Assembly (NCBI GenBank): GCA_009846685.1 | Contig: VWVY01000009.1 | Span: 38,625-102,624, forward strand | DNA: 64,000 nt | Direction: 5' to 3' | DNA from: Rhizobiales bacterium SYSU XM002 | Lineage (GTDB): Bacteria; Pseudomonadota; Alphaproteobacteria; Rhizobiales; Beijerinckiaceae | In this document: one piece after another, positions 42,643 to 51,549 of the stretch | Numbering within the stretch: the first letter of the stretch is position 1 | Layout of the letters: each line of letters opens with the position of its first letter | Made by a program: the position numbers and the translations under genes | The notes under the pieces: generated by a model | Told to the model about the DNA's origin: nothing | What the model saw: only the letters and a program-made list of their open reading frames with translations | Databases searched by the model: none

Positions 42643-43059
42643 ATGACGATCAAAAAAATGATCCAACAAGCAAGTTTCGCTTTAGTATGCGCGATACTCG
42701 CCATTTCCATGGTGTTTCAACTCACGCTCGGAGCGGCGGCGAGCACCATGCACGCGGCCAAACAGGCCCAAAGCGTCGATCGTCTCGGTGTTTTTTGCGC
42801 GAGTTCTGACGAGCGCAACTCTCAAAACGAATCTGCTCCGAAAGCAGCTCATCATGGCGAGCAGCTGCCAGCCTGTTGCACTTGGGGCGGCAGGGACATT
42901 CAATCGGCCGCCCAATTTTTGCCGCCCATGGCAGTCTTATTCGGCGCATTTGATGGTGACATTCAAAGCACCGGCTTTGCTCAGCCTATAGCGGCCTCGA
43001 TACAAAAGCCGCGAGGTCTCCGGCCACAAGCGCAGCGCGCACCACCGAACCTGATCTGA
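42643..43059 (+). CDS. Small secreted DUF2946-like protein
   Basis: A 138-residue protein with an N-terminal signal or anchor helix (about 8-30, FALVCAILAISMVFQLTLG). The mature part has FCASSD, then HHGEQLPACCTWGG, the Cys-His-Cys-Cys layout of DUF2946 proteins found beside copper chaperones. The C-terminal end is basic. It lies downstream of mntH and upstream of PCu(A)C and SCO genes, so a copper link is likely. Family assignment is by motif spacing and not certain. Confidence 0.65.
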   Translation: MTIKKMIQQASFALVCAILAISMVFQLTLGAAASTMHAAKQAQSVDRLGVFCASSDERNSQNESAPKAAHHGEQLPACCTWGGRDIQSAAQFLPPMAVLFGAFDGDIQSTGFAQPIAASIQKPRGLRPQAQRAPPNLI

Positions 43060-43068
43060 CCACGCAAA

Positions 43069-43091
43069 CGACACGGCTTCAGGCTGTGTCG
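43069..43091 (+). terminator. Stem-loop after the DUF2946-like gene
   Basis: CGACACGGC pairs with GCTGTGTCG (one G-T pair) around a 5-nt loop, starting 10 bp after the stop codon. No T-run follows, so it may act as an mRNA end or processing hairpin. Confidence 0.5.
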
Positions 43092-43125
43092 GCAAACCCC
43101 GCTCAACGCTTTTGCGCGGATTGAT

Positions 43126-43707
43126 ATGCGAATTTCAGATCAGGGCTGCCCAATGACACGATTCCTCTTGTCCGCTCCAGAGTCCTGTGAGCGCTCCCGA
43201 AAACACTTCTCGATTTCAAGGGGATGGATCGGAAGGTTCGCCATCCTGTTCATTTTCTTGACTGTCGCTCTGCCTCACCTTGCAATGGCTCACGACTTTA
43301 CCGTTGGTGACATAATGATTGACCATCCATGGGCGCGCGCTACCCCTACGGGAGCGAAAGTCGCGGGCGGCTATGTGACAATAGAGAACTTCGGCAATAA
43401 GCCGGACCGGCTGATATCAGCCACGATGGAAGCGTCGAAGCAGGTCGAACTACATGAAATGTCCCTTACGGACGGCGTCATGCGGATGCGCGGATTGCCA
43501 ACAGGTATCTTGGTGCCCGCCGGCGGACGCATCGAGATGAAGCCCGGCGGATTTCATATCATGTTCCTCGATCTTCAGAGGCAGCTTAGACAAGGGGAGA
43601 AGGTTGCTGGAACTCTAATCTTCGAGAGGGCCGGCATTGTGCAAATCGAATTTCAAGTCGACGCTATAGGCGCGCTGGGCTCAGCCAGCGGCGGCCACCA
43701 GCATTGA
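43126..43707 (+). CDS. PCu(A)C-type periplasmic copper chaperone
   Basis: A 193-residue protein; after an N-terminal leader and hydrophobic segment (FAILFIFLTVALPHLAMA) comes the PCu(A)C domain with the copper motif H-M-x(n)-H-M: IDHPWARATP, VELHEMSLTDGVMRMR and FHIMFLDLQ. It loads Cu(I) to the Cu(A) site of cytochrome oxidase with SCO. An ATG at 43153 would shorten the leader. The His-rich end (GGHQH) may also hold copper. SCO1 follows 9 bp later. Confidence 0.92.
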   Translation: MRISDQGCPMTRFLLSAPESCERSRKHFSISRGWIGRFAILFIFLTVALPHLAMAHDFTVGDIMIDHPWARATPTGAKVAGGYVTIENFGNKPDRLISATMEASKQVELHEMSLTDGVMRMRGLPTGILVPAGGRIEMKPGGFHIMFLDLQRQLRQGEKVAGTLIFERAGIVQIEFQVDAIGALGSASGGHQH

Positions 43708-43716
43708 GGCTGCCGC

Positions 43717-44346
43717 ATGCAAACACTCAAAATCATTCGATATGCCGCCTGGGCAATGGTGGCAGGCCTGATCTTCTTTACCGCCGCAATCGTGCTTGGT
43801 TGGTGGCGCGTTGATGGCCCTGGTCGAGTCCCAACAAATGGCGGCATTGAAATCAAAGGTCTGCCTCAAATTGGCGGCCCCTTTACGCTGGTCAATCATC
43901 ACGGGAAGACGGTCACGGATAAAGACTTTCTCGGGAAACCGATGCTTGTTTTTTTTGGCTTCACATATTGCCCGGACGTTTGCCCAACAACGCTTTTTGA
44001 AACAACGACGCGGTTGCAAAAAATTGGAGCGGAGGCAAGGGATCTCCAAGTGCTCTTCATCACCGCAGACCCCGATCGCGATACCCCCGAGCAGCTGGCG
44101 CTCTATCTGCAGTCTTTTGATCCAAGAATCGTGGGCCTTACCGGCACACAGGAACAGGTCGACGCAGCCGTGCTGGCCTACAAGGCCTACGCAAAAAAGG
44201 TTCCCTCTGAAGGGGGTGGCTATACGGTCGACCATACGGCTTCTGTCTTCCTGATGGATCGGAATGGCCGTTTCATGGGCCTGATCGATTATCATGAGCA
44301 GGAAGCATCCGCTCTCGCGAAGATGCGGCGGCTGATCGCAAAGTGA
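43717..44346 (+). CDS. SCO1/SenC copper chaperone and thiol protein
   Basis: A 209-residue membrane-anchored protein (helix about 10-30) with a thioredoxin-like fold. The copper/redox site is FTYCPDVCPTTLFE, and the His ligand is in GYTVDHTASVFLMD. SCO proteins deliver copper to cytochrome c oxidase subunit II or reduce its Cys pair. It forms a unit with the PCu(A)C gene. No oxidase genes are in the window, so it may act on the host oxidase or in copper tolerance. Confidence 0.94.
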   Translation: MQTLKIIRYAAWAMVAGLIFFTAAIVLGWWRVDGPGRVPTNGGIEIKGLPQIGGPFTLVNHHGKTVTDKDFLGKPMLVFFGFTYCPDVCPTTLFETTTRLQKIGAEARDLQVLFITADPDRDTPEQLALYLQSFDPRIVGLTGTQEQVDAAVLAYKAYAKKVPSEGGGYTVDHTASVFLMDRNGRFMGLIDYHEQEASALAKMRRLIAK

Positions 44347-44477
44347 CGAGTGATCTGGATGTCTGAGGTCGCGGCCGGGTTCGAAACTCACCGGAAGTGG
44401 CTGCGCTTAGAGGCCAGTCTCCCATCATATGCCGTCTCATACTTGGCACCCACACCTGTCCCTGCCATTCTCACGGC

Positions 44478-44804
44478 ATGAAACTCTGGGCCATCTATGT
44501 CACGGCGGCTTTTGCCGAGCTCGCGGGATGCTTCGCGTTCTGGGCTTGGCTGCGCAATGGGCGATCAATGCTCTGGGTCGCACCCGGGATTGTGGCGCTT
44601 GTCGCTTTTGCCTGGCTGCTGACGCTCGTGCCGACCGAGGCGGCGGGCAGGGCCTATGCCGCTTATGGCGGCATCTACGTCGCGGCCTCGCTGGTCTGGC
44701 TTCGCTGGGTCGAGGGCGCGATACCGGATCAATGGGACATGATCGGTGCTGCGGTCTGCATCCTCGGGGCCGCCATCATTCTTTTTGGACCGCGAACCGC
44801 ATAG
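44478..44804 (+). CDS. YnfA/UPF0060 small multidrug-resistance-like membrane protein
   Basis: A 108-residue protein with four hydrophobic helices, the YnfA layout: [19 protein letters not shown] with Glu in helix 1, [20 protein letters not shown], and [20 protein letters not shown]. The family is related to small multidrug resistance pumps and its substrate is not settled. The ATG at 44478 matches the family length exactly. Last plus-strand gene before an oppositely oriented acyltransferase. Confidence 0.9.
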   Translation: MKLWAIYVTAAFAELAGCFAFWAWLRNGRSMLWVAPGIVALVAFAWLLTLVPTEAAGRAYAAYGGIYVAASLVWLRWVEGAIPDQWDMIGAAVCILGAAIILFGPRTA

Positions 44805-44858
44805 GCGCTTGAGCATTGGCAATGCGGCCAGCGTACAGCGCAGAGACAGCCAACCGAC

Positions 44859-45998
44859 CTATCCAACCTTGCTGTTGAACCAGGCTCGTCCTGGCTTCTC
44901 AACAAATGTGAATGTGACCCACGAAACGCCGATAACCGCCAACAGGTAAAGGAGCGTGTAGAGATCATTGATGAGAAGGTGGCCAAGATCATAGTTCATG
45001 TGTGGATTGCCAGCCCCGACATGTTCACGCGCGATGTTTAGCCCGGCTCGATCAGCAGCCAGCACAGGCACGCGGTTGAAAGGCAGGCTGACGAGCAGAG
45101 CCGTCATGTAAATCGAGTAGGACAAGTCGCCGAGCAGGTGCCCGACTTTGCCGCTGAGAACAGCCGATATCCATCCGGATTGGAGGGCGAAGACAAGAAC
45201 CAGCACCGCGAAAACGAAAGGAGCGGCCAGCGACATCAAAGTTCGGCCAGCCCATGAAACGAAAACCAGAGCCGCGATGATCGCGCCGATTTCCAGCGTG
45301 GTCGCCAAAAGCGGGGAGATGTTCTTTGATTTGAACCACGTCAGCCAGACATAATAGGTCAGTACACCAGCGAAGAATCCCGCCAAACACCGGGCAAAAC
45401 CGAAATCAAACGTCGTGTCCATGCCCTTGGGTGAGAACGCACCAACGACCGCTAGCCCGCCGACTATCAATATTGCGGCAGCGAAAGCGACGAAGCGACG
45501 CCCGCCAAAGCAAAGAATGGCGAAAACGATGTAAGTCCAGAACTCGGTTGATATCGACCAGGCTGGTGTGTTCCAGAGCGTCACACCCGTGAAACCGAGC
45601 GCCTGAACAAGCAGGAAATCCCACAGGATGGTGATTGGTTCCCGCTGCTCGACAAAAATACTCGTCGGAGAGGATCTAATGATCCCCGCAAGACCGCGCG
45701 CGAGCTCGAGCGCAACGAACACACCGAGCAAGACAACATGAAGCGGCCAGACTCGACCAATGCGCCTGACCACAAAAACAAGCGTCTCACGCGGTGTGCC
45801 CAACTTTCCAAGATAGGCAAAAGCGATCACGAACCCCGACAGGACGAAGAAGAAATCGACAAATAGCCAGGCATTCTGAACGAACGGCAGGGCATGGAGC
45901 CAACCATCAGCCTCCAGCCGATAGAGAGCCACGAGCAGAGCGGCAACACCGCGCCAGGCATCGAGCGCGACGAAACGGTGAGGGATGCTCGCTTGCAT
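44859..45998 (-). CDS. Acyltransferase 3 family membrane protein (OafA-like)
   Basis: A 379-residue protein with ten or so helices. The family start RFVALDAWRGVAALLVALYRL contains a Arg in place next to the catalytic region, but the usual His after helix 1 appears as Tyr-Arg here (VALYRLEA), which is atypical. FFFVLSGFVIAFAY and TPAWSISTEFWTYIVF are typical OafA motifs. It would acylate surface sugars or lipids. GGAG precedes the ATG. Single gene between YnfA and the relaxase. Confidence 0.85.
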   Translation of the reverse strand: MQASIPHRFVALDAWRGVAALLVALYRLEADGWLHALPFVQNAWLFVDFFFVLSGFVIAFAYLGKLGTPRETLVFVVRRIGRVWPLHVVLLGVFVALELARGLAGIIRSSPTSIFVEQREPITILWDFLLVQALGFTGVTLWNTPAWSISTEFWTYIVFAILCFGGRRFVAFAAAILIVGGLAVVGAFSPKGMDTTFDFGFARCLAGFFAGVLTYYVWLTWFKSKNISPLLATTLEIGAIIAALVFVSWAGRTLMSLAAPFVFAVLVLVFALQSGWISAVLSGKVGHLLGDLSYSIYMTALLVSLPFNRVPVLAADRAGLNIAREHVGAGNPHMNYDLGHLLINDLYTLLYLLAVIGVSWVTFTFVEKPGRAWFNSKVG

Positions 45999-46099
45999 TG
46001 GGCGTTGCTCCGTCCAGAGTCCGTCAGAAAAATTCTAACCCGTGGCAGCTCTAGCCAATTTTTCTTCACGTCTTCTTACAAAACGGAAAGATCGTCGCA

Positions 46100-48370
46100 T
46101 CAACCGCCAGCCTCCTGGCCGTGTTCCTGATCCTTATTACGGCACTCTTTAGACAGTTTTTCGAGCAGACCGGCTTGCTCGCGCTTTAGTTGAACAAGGG
46201 GGTCATCGACAAAGCTAGAAGTCTGCGGAGTATGTTGCTGTGAATTGACAGAAACCGATCTCACTACACCTCTAGGATCCTGGTTCTCCCTAGTCATACC
46301 CGATACGTGTGGCTTTTTTTCGCTGTATAGAGGGCGGCCGTAGTGAACCATGGCGGCTGGCTGTTTCGTTGAATTGCGTTCGCCTCGTGCTCTGACCTCT
46401 TCCGCCCAGTGCTGGTCGACACATGAGGCGATTTTCTCGAGATATGTCCCTGCGCGTTCGACGAACTTCGCGCGCGATCCTTCGGGAAGTAGGGCAGTGA
46501 CGTCGGCGACCTTTTGGTTGAAGCTCCTGAGTTCGTCCTGCATCTCGGCGGCAGATTTAGGCAGCTGGGTCATGACGTGGGCAGGGCGCTCACTGGCAGC
46601 TTTCTGGCTCGGGCTGGCCATGCGAGGCCGTACCACTTCGCTTTCTGGCCCCGTAACATGCTTTAGCTCCTTCAGAAGCGACCCCGCCTCATGGGCTGCG
46701 GTGAGGCGTTGCACCATTCCTCGCGCGATCTCGTTCTCGGGGCTGGCCTTTGCCTCCGACCGCCAGTGTTCGAGGCTCTCCTTCACCCCGACGCGCTCGC
46801 GCTCTGTCATCGGAATGCGAATGGGGTTGGCGCGTGCCACTTCGATCCGCTCCTGCGCGTTCTGGATGAGGTTGGCGTTCCGGGTATCCTTGGCATAGGC
46901 TCGGTCCTGCTCTTTTCGTGCCGGCCTCGGGTTTGCCGCGACATCAACAATGGACTTGTCTTTAGGCCCATAGGAGCGGGATGACGCCTGTTCCGCCGCG
47001 CGCGTCGCCACGACCTCAAGGCCGTGCTCGCGGGCATGGGCCGCGTAGTTGACCCGCCATTGCGCGAGATCATTTGGGCCGGGATGGAGCTTGGTCCCAC
47101 TGTCGCTTCTCACCGCCACAATCGCATGGGCGTGAATATGCCCCGCTTTCACTTTGTCCGTATGCACGCCGAACATGAACTTATGGTCGGAGAACTGCTG
47201 GTGAAGGAACAAACGGACGGCGTTTGTGAAGGCCTTCACATCGGTGTTCGCTTTAGCTGAAACCACCATATGCATGGTGTCGCGCGGGGTCTGTGAGCGC
47301 AGATGACGGCTCCAGTCTCGGGTGAAGTCCGGGATATCCTCGGCGTTGCGGATCGGATTGCCCAACTGGTCGCGGGCAGGGGCCTTTGAGATGAGGGTTG
47401 AGAGCCTCTGACCGAGCGCGTCCCGCCCATGGCCTGGCGTTGCAGGCTCAATGCTGATCCCATGCTGGGGATAGCCCGTTGCCGTCTCGATCCTTGCTTT
47501 CATCGCTGCCTCGGATCGCGCGTCGAACACCTTGTGCATCGGTGCGTCTTCGGTCGTTCCCATACGCTGCTCGATCACGCGAATACGTGGTGGGCGGGTA
47601 GGGCGCGTCTCACCGTTCGCGCGTGCATTACAATTGGCAGCATTCTCATCAGGCGAGATTGTCCTAGCCATGACGACAACGGCACGCGCTTCAAGGTGGC
47701 CACTGGAGAGCGCATCAATCCGGACAGCATGGCGATGCCCGTCAAAGGCGGCGGCAACCGCAACACCAAGCCGCTCCCGGTCCTCGGGAGTATCGCGCAA
47801 ACCACTGAGCTGGAGACGGACATTCACGACATCCTGGCTGGGTGAGCGCTTCTCGAAGCTCGAGGACCAAGCTCTGATTTCCTCGGCAACGGCGGCTTTG
47901 TCCGGAAGACGCAAACCGGCATGCGTCTCGAGTTCGACCTCGTCCCGTTCGATGTATTGGGCGGACGCTGTCGCCCGCGTCACCCCATGCGCATAGGAGA
48001 CCACCTTCACGACCGCCGGCTGATACCCCTGAGACAGGAGAGCCGCCGTTGAAATGGTGCCTGCACCTGCACCGTGAGGTAATGCCAATCCAGAAACACC
48101 GGCGCCACTACCCACCATCCCACAGAGCGCTGCAGAACCGCCCTCTGGCTGGCGTCCGCCACGCACCGCGATTGCGGTAAGCCTCCGACGTCTCTCGTCG
48201 TCTCGATCGCCCGTGATCGTCTGCCTAGGCCAAGATGAGCCAACATCCAAACCTCGGATGCCTAATAAGCCAGCACCATGACTGCGCTCCTTTCCAATGC
48301 GCGCAGCCAAGGCCGCATTCGCCGCCAACCAGGGTGAGGGGTCAAAGCCGGGGGAGGGCGTTCCACTCAT
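46100..48370 (-). CDS. Relaxase / mobilisation nuclease with internally duplicated core
   Basis: A 756-residue relaxase. The three-His motif GHIHAHAIVAV lies at about 410-420 and a candidate tyrosine region is QYIERDE near 139. Residues about 161-235 (IRAWSSSFEKRSPSQDVVN, then GHLEARAVVVM) resemble 349-421 (TRDWSRHLRSQTPRDTMHM, then GHIHAHAIVAV) in order and spacing, so the core seems duplicated and the first copy has lost two His. The C-terminal ~250 residues are charged and helical. It nicks oriT and leads the DNA through VirD4. ATGA overlap with the accessory gene. Confidence 0.9.
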   Translation of the reverse strand: MSGTPSPGFDPSPWLAANAALAARIGKERSHGAGLLGIRGLDVGSSWPRQTITGDRDDERRRRLTAIAVRGGRQPEGGSAALCGMVGSGAGVSGLALPHGAGAGTISTAALLSQGYQPAVVKVVSYAHGVTRATASAQYIERDEVELETHAGLRLPDKAAVAEEIRAWSSSFEKRSPSQDVVNVRLQLSGLRDTPEDRERLGVAVAAAFDGHRHAVRIDALSSGHLEARAVVVMARTISPDENAANCNARANGETRPTRPPRIRVIEQRMGTTEDAPMHKVFDARSEAAMKARIETATGYPQHGISIEPATPGHGRDALGQRLSTLISKAPARDQLGNPIRNAEDIPDFTRDWSRHLRSQTPRDTMHMVVSAKANTDVKAFTNAVRLFLHQQFSDHKFMFGVHTDKVKAGHIHAHAIVAVRSDSGTKLHPGPNDLAQWRVNYAAHAREHGLEVVATRAAEQASSRSYGPKDKSIVDVAANPRPARKEQDRAYAKDTRNANLIQNAQERIEVARANPIRIPMTERERVGVKESLEHWRSEAKASPENEIARGMVQRLTAAHEAGSLLKELKHVTGPESEVVRPRMASPSQKAASERPAHVMTQLPKSAAEMQDELRSFNQKVADVTALLPEGSRAKFVERAGTYLEKIASCVDQHWAEEVRARGERNSTKQPAAMVHYGRPLYSEKKPHVSGMTRENQDPRGVVRSVSVNSQQHTPQTSSFVDDPLVQLKREQAGLLEKLSKECRNKDQEHGQEAGG

Positions 48371-48828
48371 TCTGCTGCGGCCCTCGCCTCGGTGCGGGTA
48401 GACCCGGGAATCTGCAATCCAGCCCGCTCGCGTAGGGCAGCGGATTGGAGTTTCGCGGCCTCGCCAAGGGATGAGAGCTCAGCATCGAGCGCCTCGATCA
48501 ATTCGTGCAGCCCACGCCAAACCGGCTCGCTCTCGGCGATGCCCACGGCCTCGCCCCGATGAATGGCCTTGAGCACCTGCATCAGGTTGCGCCCGACTAT
48601 CCGCACCTGGCCCGTCAGTTCTTCAATCCGCGCAACGCTCTCGGTCGAAAGGGCAGGGCCAACCTCCACCGAGGCACGCACCAGGCGACGAACGAGATCG
48701 GATTTGCCAACACCAAACAATGTCGAAGCTTGCTCCAGCAGCACGAATTCCGCCGCGCTCATCTCGACCCGAAGCGAGCGCTTCTCGTCTTTGCCTGCCA
48801 CCGGTCGCCCCATACCAAGCCACTCCAT
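48367..48828 (-). CDS. Relaxosome accessory protein (MobC-like)
   Basis: A 153-residue protein with a ribbon-helix-helix-like N-terminus (KRSLRVEMSAAEFVLLEQAS) and a helical second half with the MobC-type segment LTGQVRIVGRNLMQVLKAIH. It binds near oriT to help the relaxase. It overlaps the relaxase gene by 4 bp and starts next to the candidate oriT. An internal ATG at 48813 with GGAG upstream may be the real start. Confidence 0.85.
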   Translation of the reverse strand: MEWLGMGRPVAGKDEKRSLRVEMSAAEFVLLEQASTLFGVGKSDLVRRLVRASVEVGPALSTESVARIEELTGQVRIVGRNLMQVLKAIHRGEAVGIAESEPVWRGLHELIEALDAELSSLGEAAKLQSAALRERAGLQIPGSTRTEARAAAE

Positions 48829-49144
48829 CCACTCGCAGATTCCGCTTCCGTTGACCGCCGGCCCGAGAACTCAGCCCCGCGTCAGCGCCCCTTGGTTTGA
48901 ACAACAAACCGGTATCTTGTCAATACATAACAGACAATATATTGCATGATATAGAGCGCGACCTATCCATCGCTATCCGGCCCAAAAAAGGGCGTCAGAT
49001 GCAGCAGAGCAGTTCTCCGTGGTCGATGATGCGGCGCTGATCGTTCTGCTTCCGTGACGCGTTAAGCGCCTATGGTCATTTGCAAATTCGACAGATGTCG
49101 ATATAAGATCATTGAACTGATCTAAATTGAACGCGCGTGAGACA
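48829..49144. other. Intergenic region of 316 bp, holding the candidate oriT
   Basis: Lies between the divergent mobilisation operon and the AAA ATPase gene. It contains two inverted repeats (48894-48910 and 48917-48937), AT-rich stretches (48925-48955) and the start signals of both flanking genes. No coding sequence is recognised. Confidence 0.6.
48894..48920 (+). other. oriT: Candidate origin of transfer (oriT) with nic-like sequence
   Basis: GGTTTG-AACAA-CAAACC (48894-48910) is a perfect 6-bp stem with a 5-nt loop, followed directly by GGTATCTTG|T. Hairpin plus TATCTTG (48913-48919) resembles P-type nic regions (TATCCTG|C) and Q-type hairpin-CCGGTA regions. It is 66 bp from the MobC-like ATG. 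A second repeat, TTGTC-N11-GACAA, overlaps it at 48917-48937. The nick position is a prediction. Confidence 0.5.
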
Positions 49145-50581
49145 ATGCTTCAAATTGCCGAAGCCGACATCCTCCAAAGCCTTCAGCGGGATAACCCATG
49201 GTGGGAAGGGAAGATTGCAGAGCTGCAGTCCAAGTTTCCGCATCGGCGAGCCTATTTCAGTGGCTTTCGCGAACTCGTCCTGAACTGGAAAATTCGCCGA
49301 TCCACGATCCTCATGGGACCCCGCCGCGTCGGCAAAACGGTGATGCTGCAACAGCTCATTCTCGACGCAATTGCGGAAGGGCTACCACCGCAAAACATTC
49401 TTTTCGCCTCGATCGATACCCCGCTTTACAGCGGCATGCCTCTGCAGCGTTTGCTGGATCTCTTTCACAAGCAGACTGCGTGCGAGCCCTCCGCAAGGCG
49501 ATTGATCATTTTCGATGAAATCCAGTATCTGAAAGACTGGGAGGTTCACCTGAAGGTGCTGACCGACCAATATCCTGAAACCCGCTTTGTTGCGTCCGGA
49601 TCGGCAGCTGCGGCGCTACGGCTCAAGAGCCAGGAATCGGGGGCAGGGCGCTTTACAGACTACTTTTTGCCCCCGCTCACATTCTCGGAATTCCTCGACT
49701 TCTCTGGCCTCGAGACCAAACTCATTCTAGCGAAGGATGTAGGTCGGACCCGGCGGTACGAAACAACTGACATCGAGGCCTTGAACGAGGCCTTTGTCGA
49801 TTACCTCAACTTCGGGGGATACCCGGAAGCCGTCCTGAACCCGGATGTCCGCTCCAACGTGCAACGGTTCCTCGGGCGCGACATCGTCGATAAGGTTTTG
49901 CTTCGGGATCTACCCAGTCTCTACGGGATCCAGGATATCCAGGAGCTCAACCGCCTGTTCTCGACCATCGCTTATCACTCAGGCAACGAGATCAGCCTTG
50001 AAGGGTTGGGGAAGAGCTCAGGCGTCGCGAAAAATACAATCTCCCGCTATCTCGAATATCTCGAGGCCGCGTTTCTTATCGTCCGCGTCACCCGAGTTGA
50101 CGACGCCGGACAAACCTTTCAGCGCATGCGGAATTTCAAGGTCTACCTAACCAATCCCTCTATGCGCGCCGCGCTCTTCGCGCCCATCGGGCCGGACGAC
50201 CAAGCCATGGGACCGCTCGCCGAAACGGCTATCTTCAGCCAGTGGTTTCACTCGGATGAGCTTCGGCAGCTGCACTACGCGCGCTGGAAATCCGGTCGAA
50301 AAGACCTGGAGGTGGATCTTGTCAGGATCGACCCAGCTACCCTGCGTCCGACCTGGGCCTACGAAATCAAGTGGTCAGACCGCTTCATCGACCAGCCCGG
50401 AGAACTGCGAGGCCTGATTGAGCTCGCGAAATCGAAGCGCGAATTCCCCGTCCATGTCGGAGCGACAACGCGGACGAAGCACAGTCTGAGCGAGATCGAC
50501 GGCGTTACGATCCGGCATTTTCCATGCGCACTCCATTGCTATCAGATTGGGAAGAACCTCACCGAGGGCAGGCCACCATAA
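49145..50581 (+). CDS. AAA_14/DUF4143 ATPase
   Basis: A 478-residue protein: AAA_14 ATPase domain with P-loop MGPRRVGKTVML near residue 68 and Walker B RRLIIFDEIQYL near 122, then a winged-helix segment (SGNEISLEGLGKSSGVAKNTI), then DUF4143 with a nuclease-like end (DLEVDLVRI, YEIKWSDR). ATG at 49145; a TTG at 49127 is also in frame. These proteins are widespread on mobile DNA, and their function is poorly known. Single gene, divergent from the mobilisation operon. Confidence 0.85.
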   Translation: MLQIAEADILQSLQRDNPWWEGKIAELQSKFPHRRAYFSGFRELVLNWKIRRSTILMGPRRVGKTVMLQQLILDAIAEGLPPQNILFASIDTPLYSGMPLQRLLDLFHKQTACEPSARRLIIFDEIQYLKDWEVHLKVLTDQYPETRFVASGSAAAALRLKSQESGAGRFTDYFLPPLTFSEFLDFSGLETKLILAKDVGRTRRYETTDIEALNEAFVDYLNFGGYPEAVLNPDVRSNVQRFLGRDIVDKVLLRDLPSLYGIQDIQELNRLFSTIAYHSGNEISLEGLGKSSGVAKNTISRYLEYLEAAFLIVRVTRVDDAGQTFQRMRNFKVYLTNPSMRAALFAPIGPDDQAMGPLAETAIFSQWFHSDELRQLHYARWKSGRKDLEVDLVRIDPATLRPTWAYEIKWSDRFIDQPGELRGLIELAKSKREFPVHVGATTRTKHSLSEIDGVTIRHFPCALHCYQIGKNLTEGRPP

Positions 50582-50764
50582 ATTATCTCAACGCTCTAGC
50601 GCTCTGATTTGCCGGGCAAAATTGATGTTTGTTCAGATAAGATCAGGCGCCAAGGCCTAATGCGACAGCAGCTTTGGACTCACGAACCATAATAGCGGAT
50701 TCGCATAAGGAGAATTATGGAACTAAATAATTGATATAACTAGGTTTTTTGATTAGTGCGTCGA

Positions 50765-51175
50765 TCAAGCCCATGGATTGATGAGCCGGACGCCCGTCTT
50801 GTCAAAATCCACGACATTGCGGGTGACGACTGTCAGGCCGTGAACAAGCGCTGTGGCTGCGATCAGAGCATCGCGTTCGGATCTCGGATCCGGGACATGC
50901 AAGCCCGCGCAGCGACGCGCGACATCGGCGTCGATTGGCAAGGTCCGCGAAGAAAACTCCGGCATCACCTGACCATCAAGCCAGGCGCGCAGTGCCATGC
51001 CTTGCCTGGCATCCCGACGTTCAACCAGCAAAACGCCTTGCTCGAGTTCGAGCACCGTGATCGCCGAGATGAAAAGCAAGCTGGCCTCAACGCTGTTCGC
51101 CCAGGCGACAACCCTCGGATCAGCCGCACGCGCTTTGCGCAGTTCCGAGATGACATTCGTGTCGAGCAGAAACAT
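50765..51175 (-). CDS. PIN-domain toxin (VapC-like)
   Basis: A 136-residue PIN-domain ribonuclease. Acidic active-site residues are in FLLDTNVISELR, the Glu in ITVLELEQGV, and RSERDALIAATALVHGLTVVTRNVVDF. The start overlaps the antitoxin stop by one base, so it is translationally coupled. It would cleave RNA when released from its antitoxin and stabilise the replicon. The region 50582-50764 downstream is AT-rich with no gene. Confidence 0.93.
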   Translation of the reverse strand: MFLLDTNVISELRKARAADPRVVAWANSVEASLLFISAITVLELEQGVLLVERRDARQGMALRAWLDGQVMPEFSSRTLPIDADVARRCAGLHVPDPRSERDALIAATALVHGLTVVTRNVVDFDKTGVRLINPWA

Positions 51176-51426
51176 CAGTCAAAATCGGCCGGGCGCGTCG
51201 CAATGACAGCCTTGGGCGGATCAAATTCAATCGTTTCAGGTACTGGCATGGCGAGCACATCGACGATGCGTCGCCCACCAACCAAACGCTGATATTCCTC
51301 GATGCTCAGCAGCACGTGCTGCGGCTGGCCGCGGTCCGTGATGAACACCGGCCCGGATTTCGCCGCGCGTTTGGCACGGCTCGCATCCTGATTAAACTCG
51401 CGGCTGCTCATTGTGGTCGGCATCAT
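51175..51426 (-). CDS. Phd/YefM-type antitoxin
   Basis: An 83-residue antitoxin with a Phd/YefM N-terminal domain (MSSREFNQDASRAKRAAKSG, then VFITDRGQPQHVLLSIEEYQRL) and a C-terminal toxin-neutralising tail rich in Pro/Asp (MPVPETIEFDPPKAV). GGAGTGGT lies before the ATG. It pairs with the VapC-like toxin downstream, a common Phd-VapC hybrid module. Likely autorepressed through its upstream region. Confidence 0.92.
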   Translation of the reverse strand: MMPTTMSSREFNQDASRAKRAAKSGPVFITDRGQPQHVLLSIEEYQRLVGGRRIVDVLAMPVPETIEFDPPKAVIATRPADFD

Positions 51427-51549
51427 ACCACTCCATTGACGTAGGCATGTTACTACATTGTTGACATGAGCTCAACGGCCGTCTCGCCCCCCTACCCTCG
51501 CGGACCCAAGTTTAGTACCATTGGCCTGCGATGTGATACCTTCCGGGGC

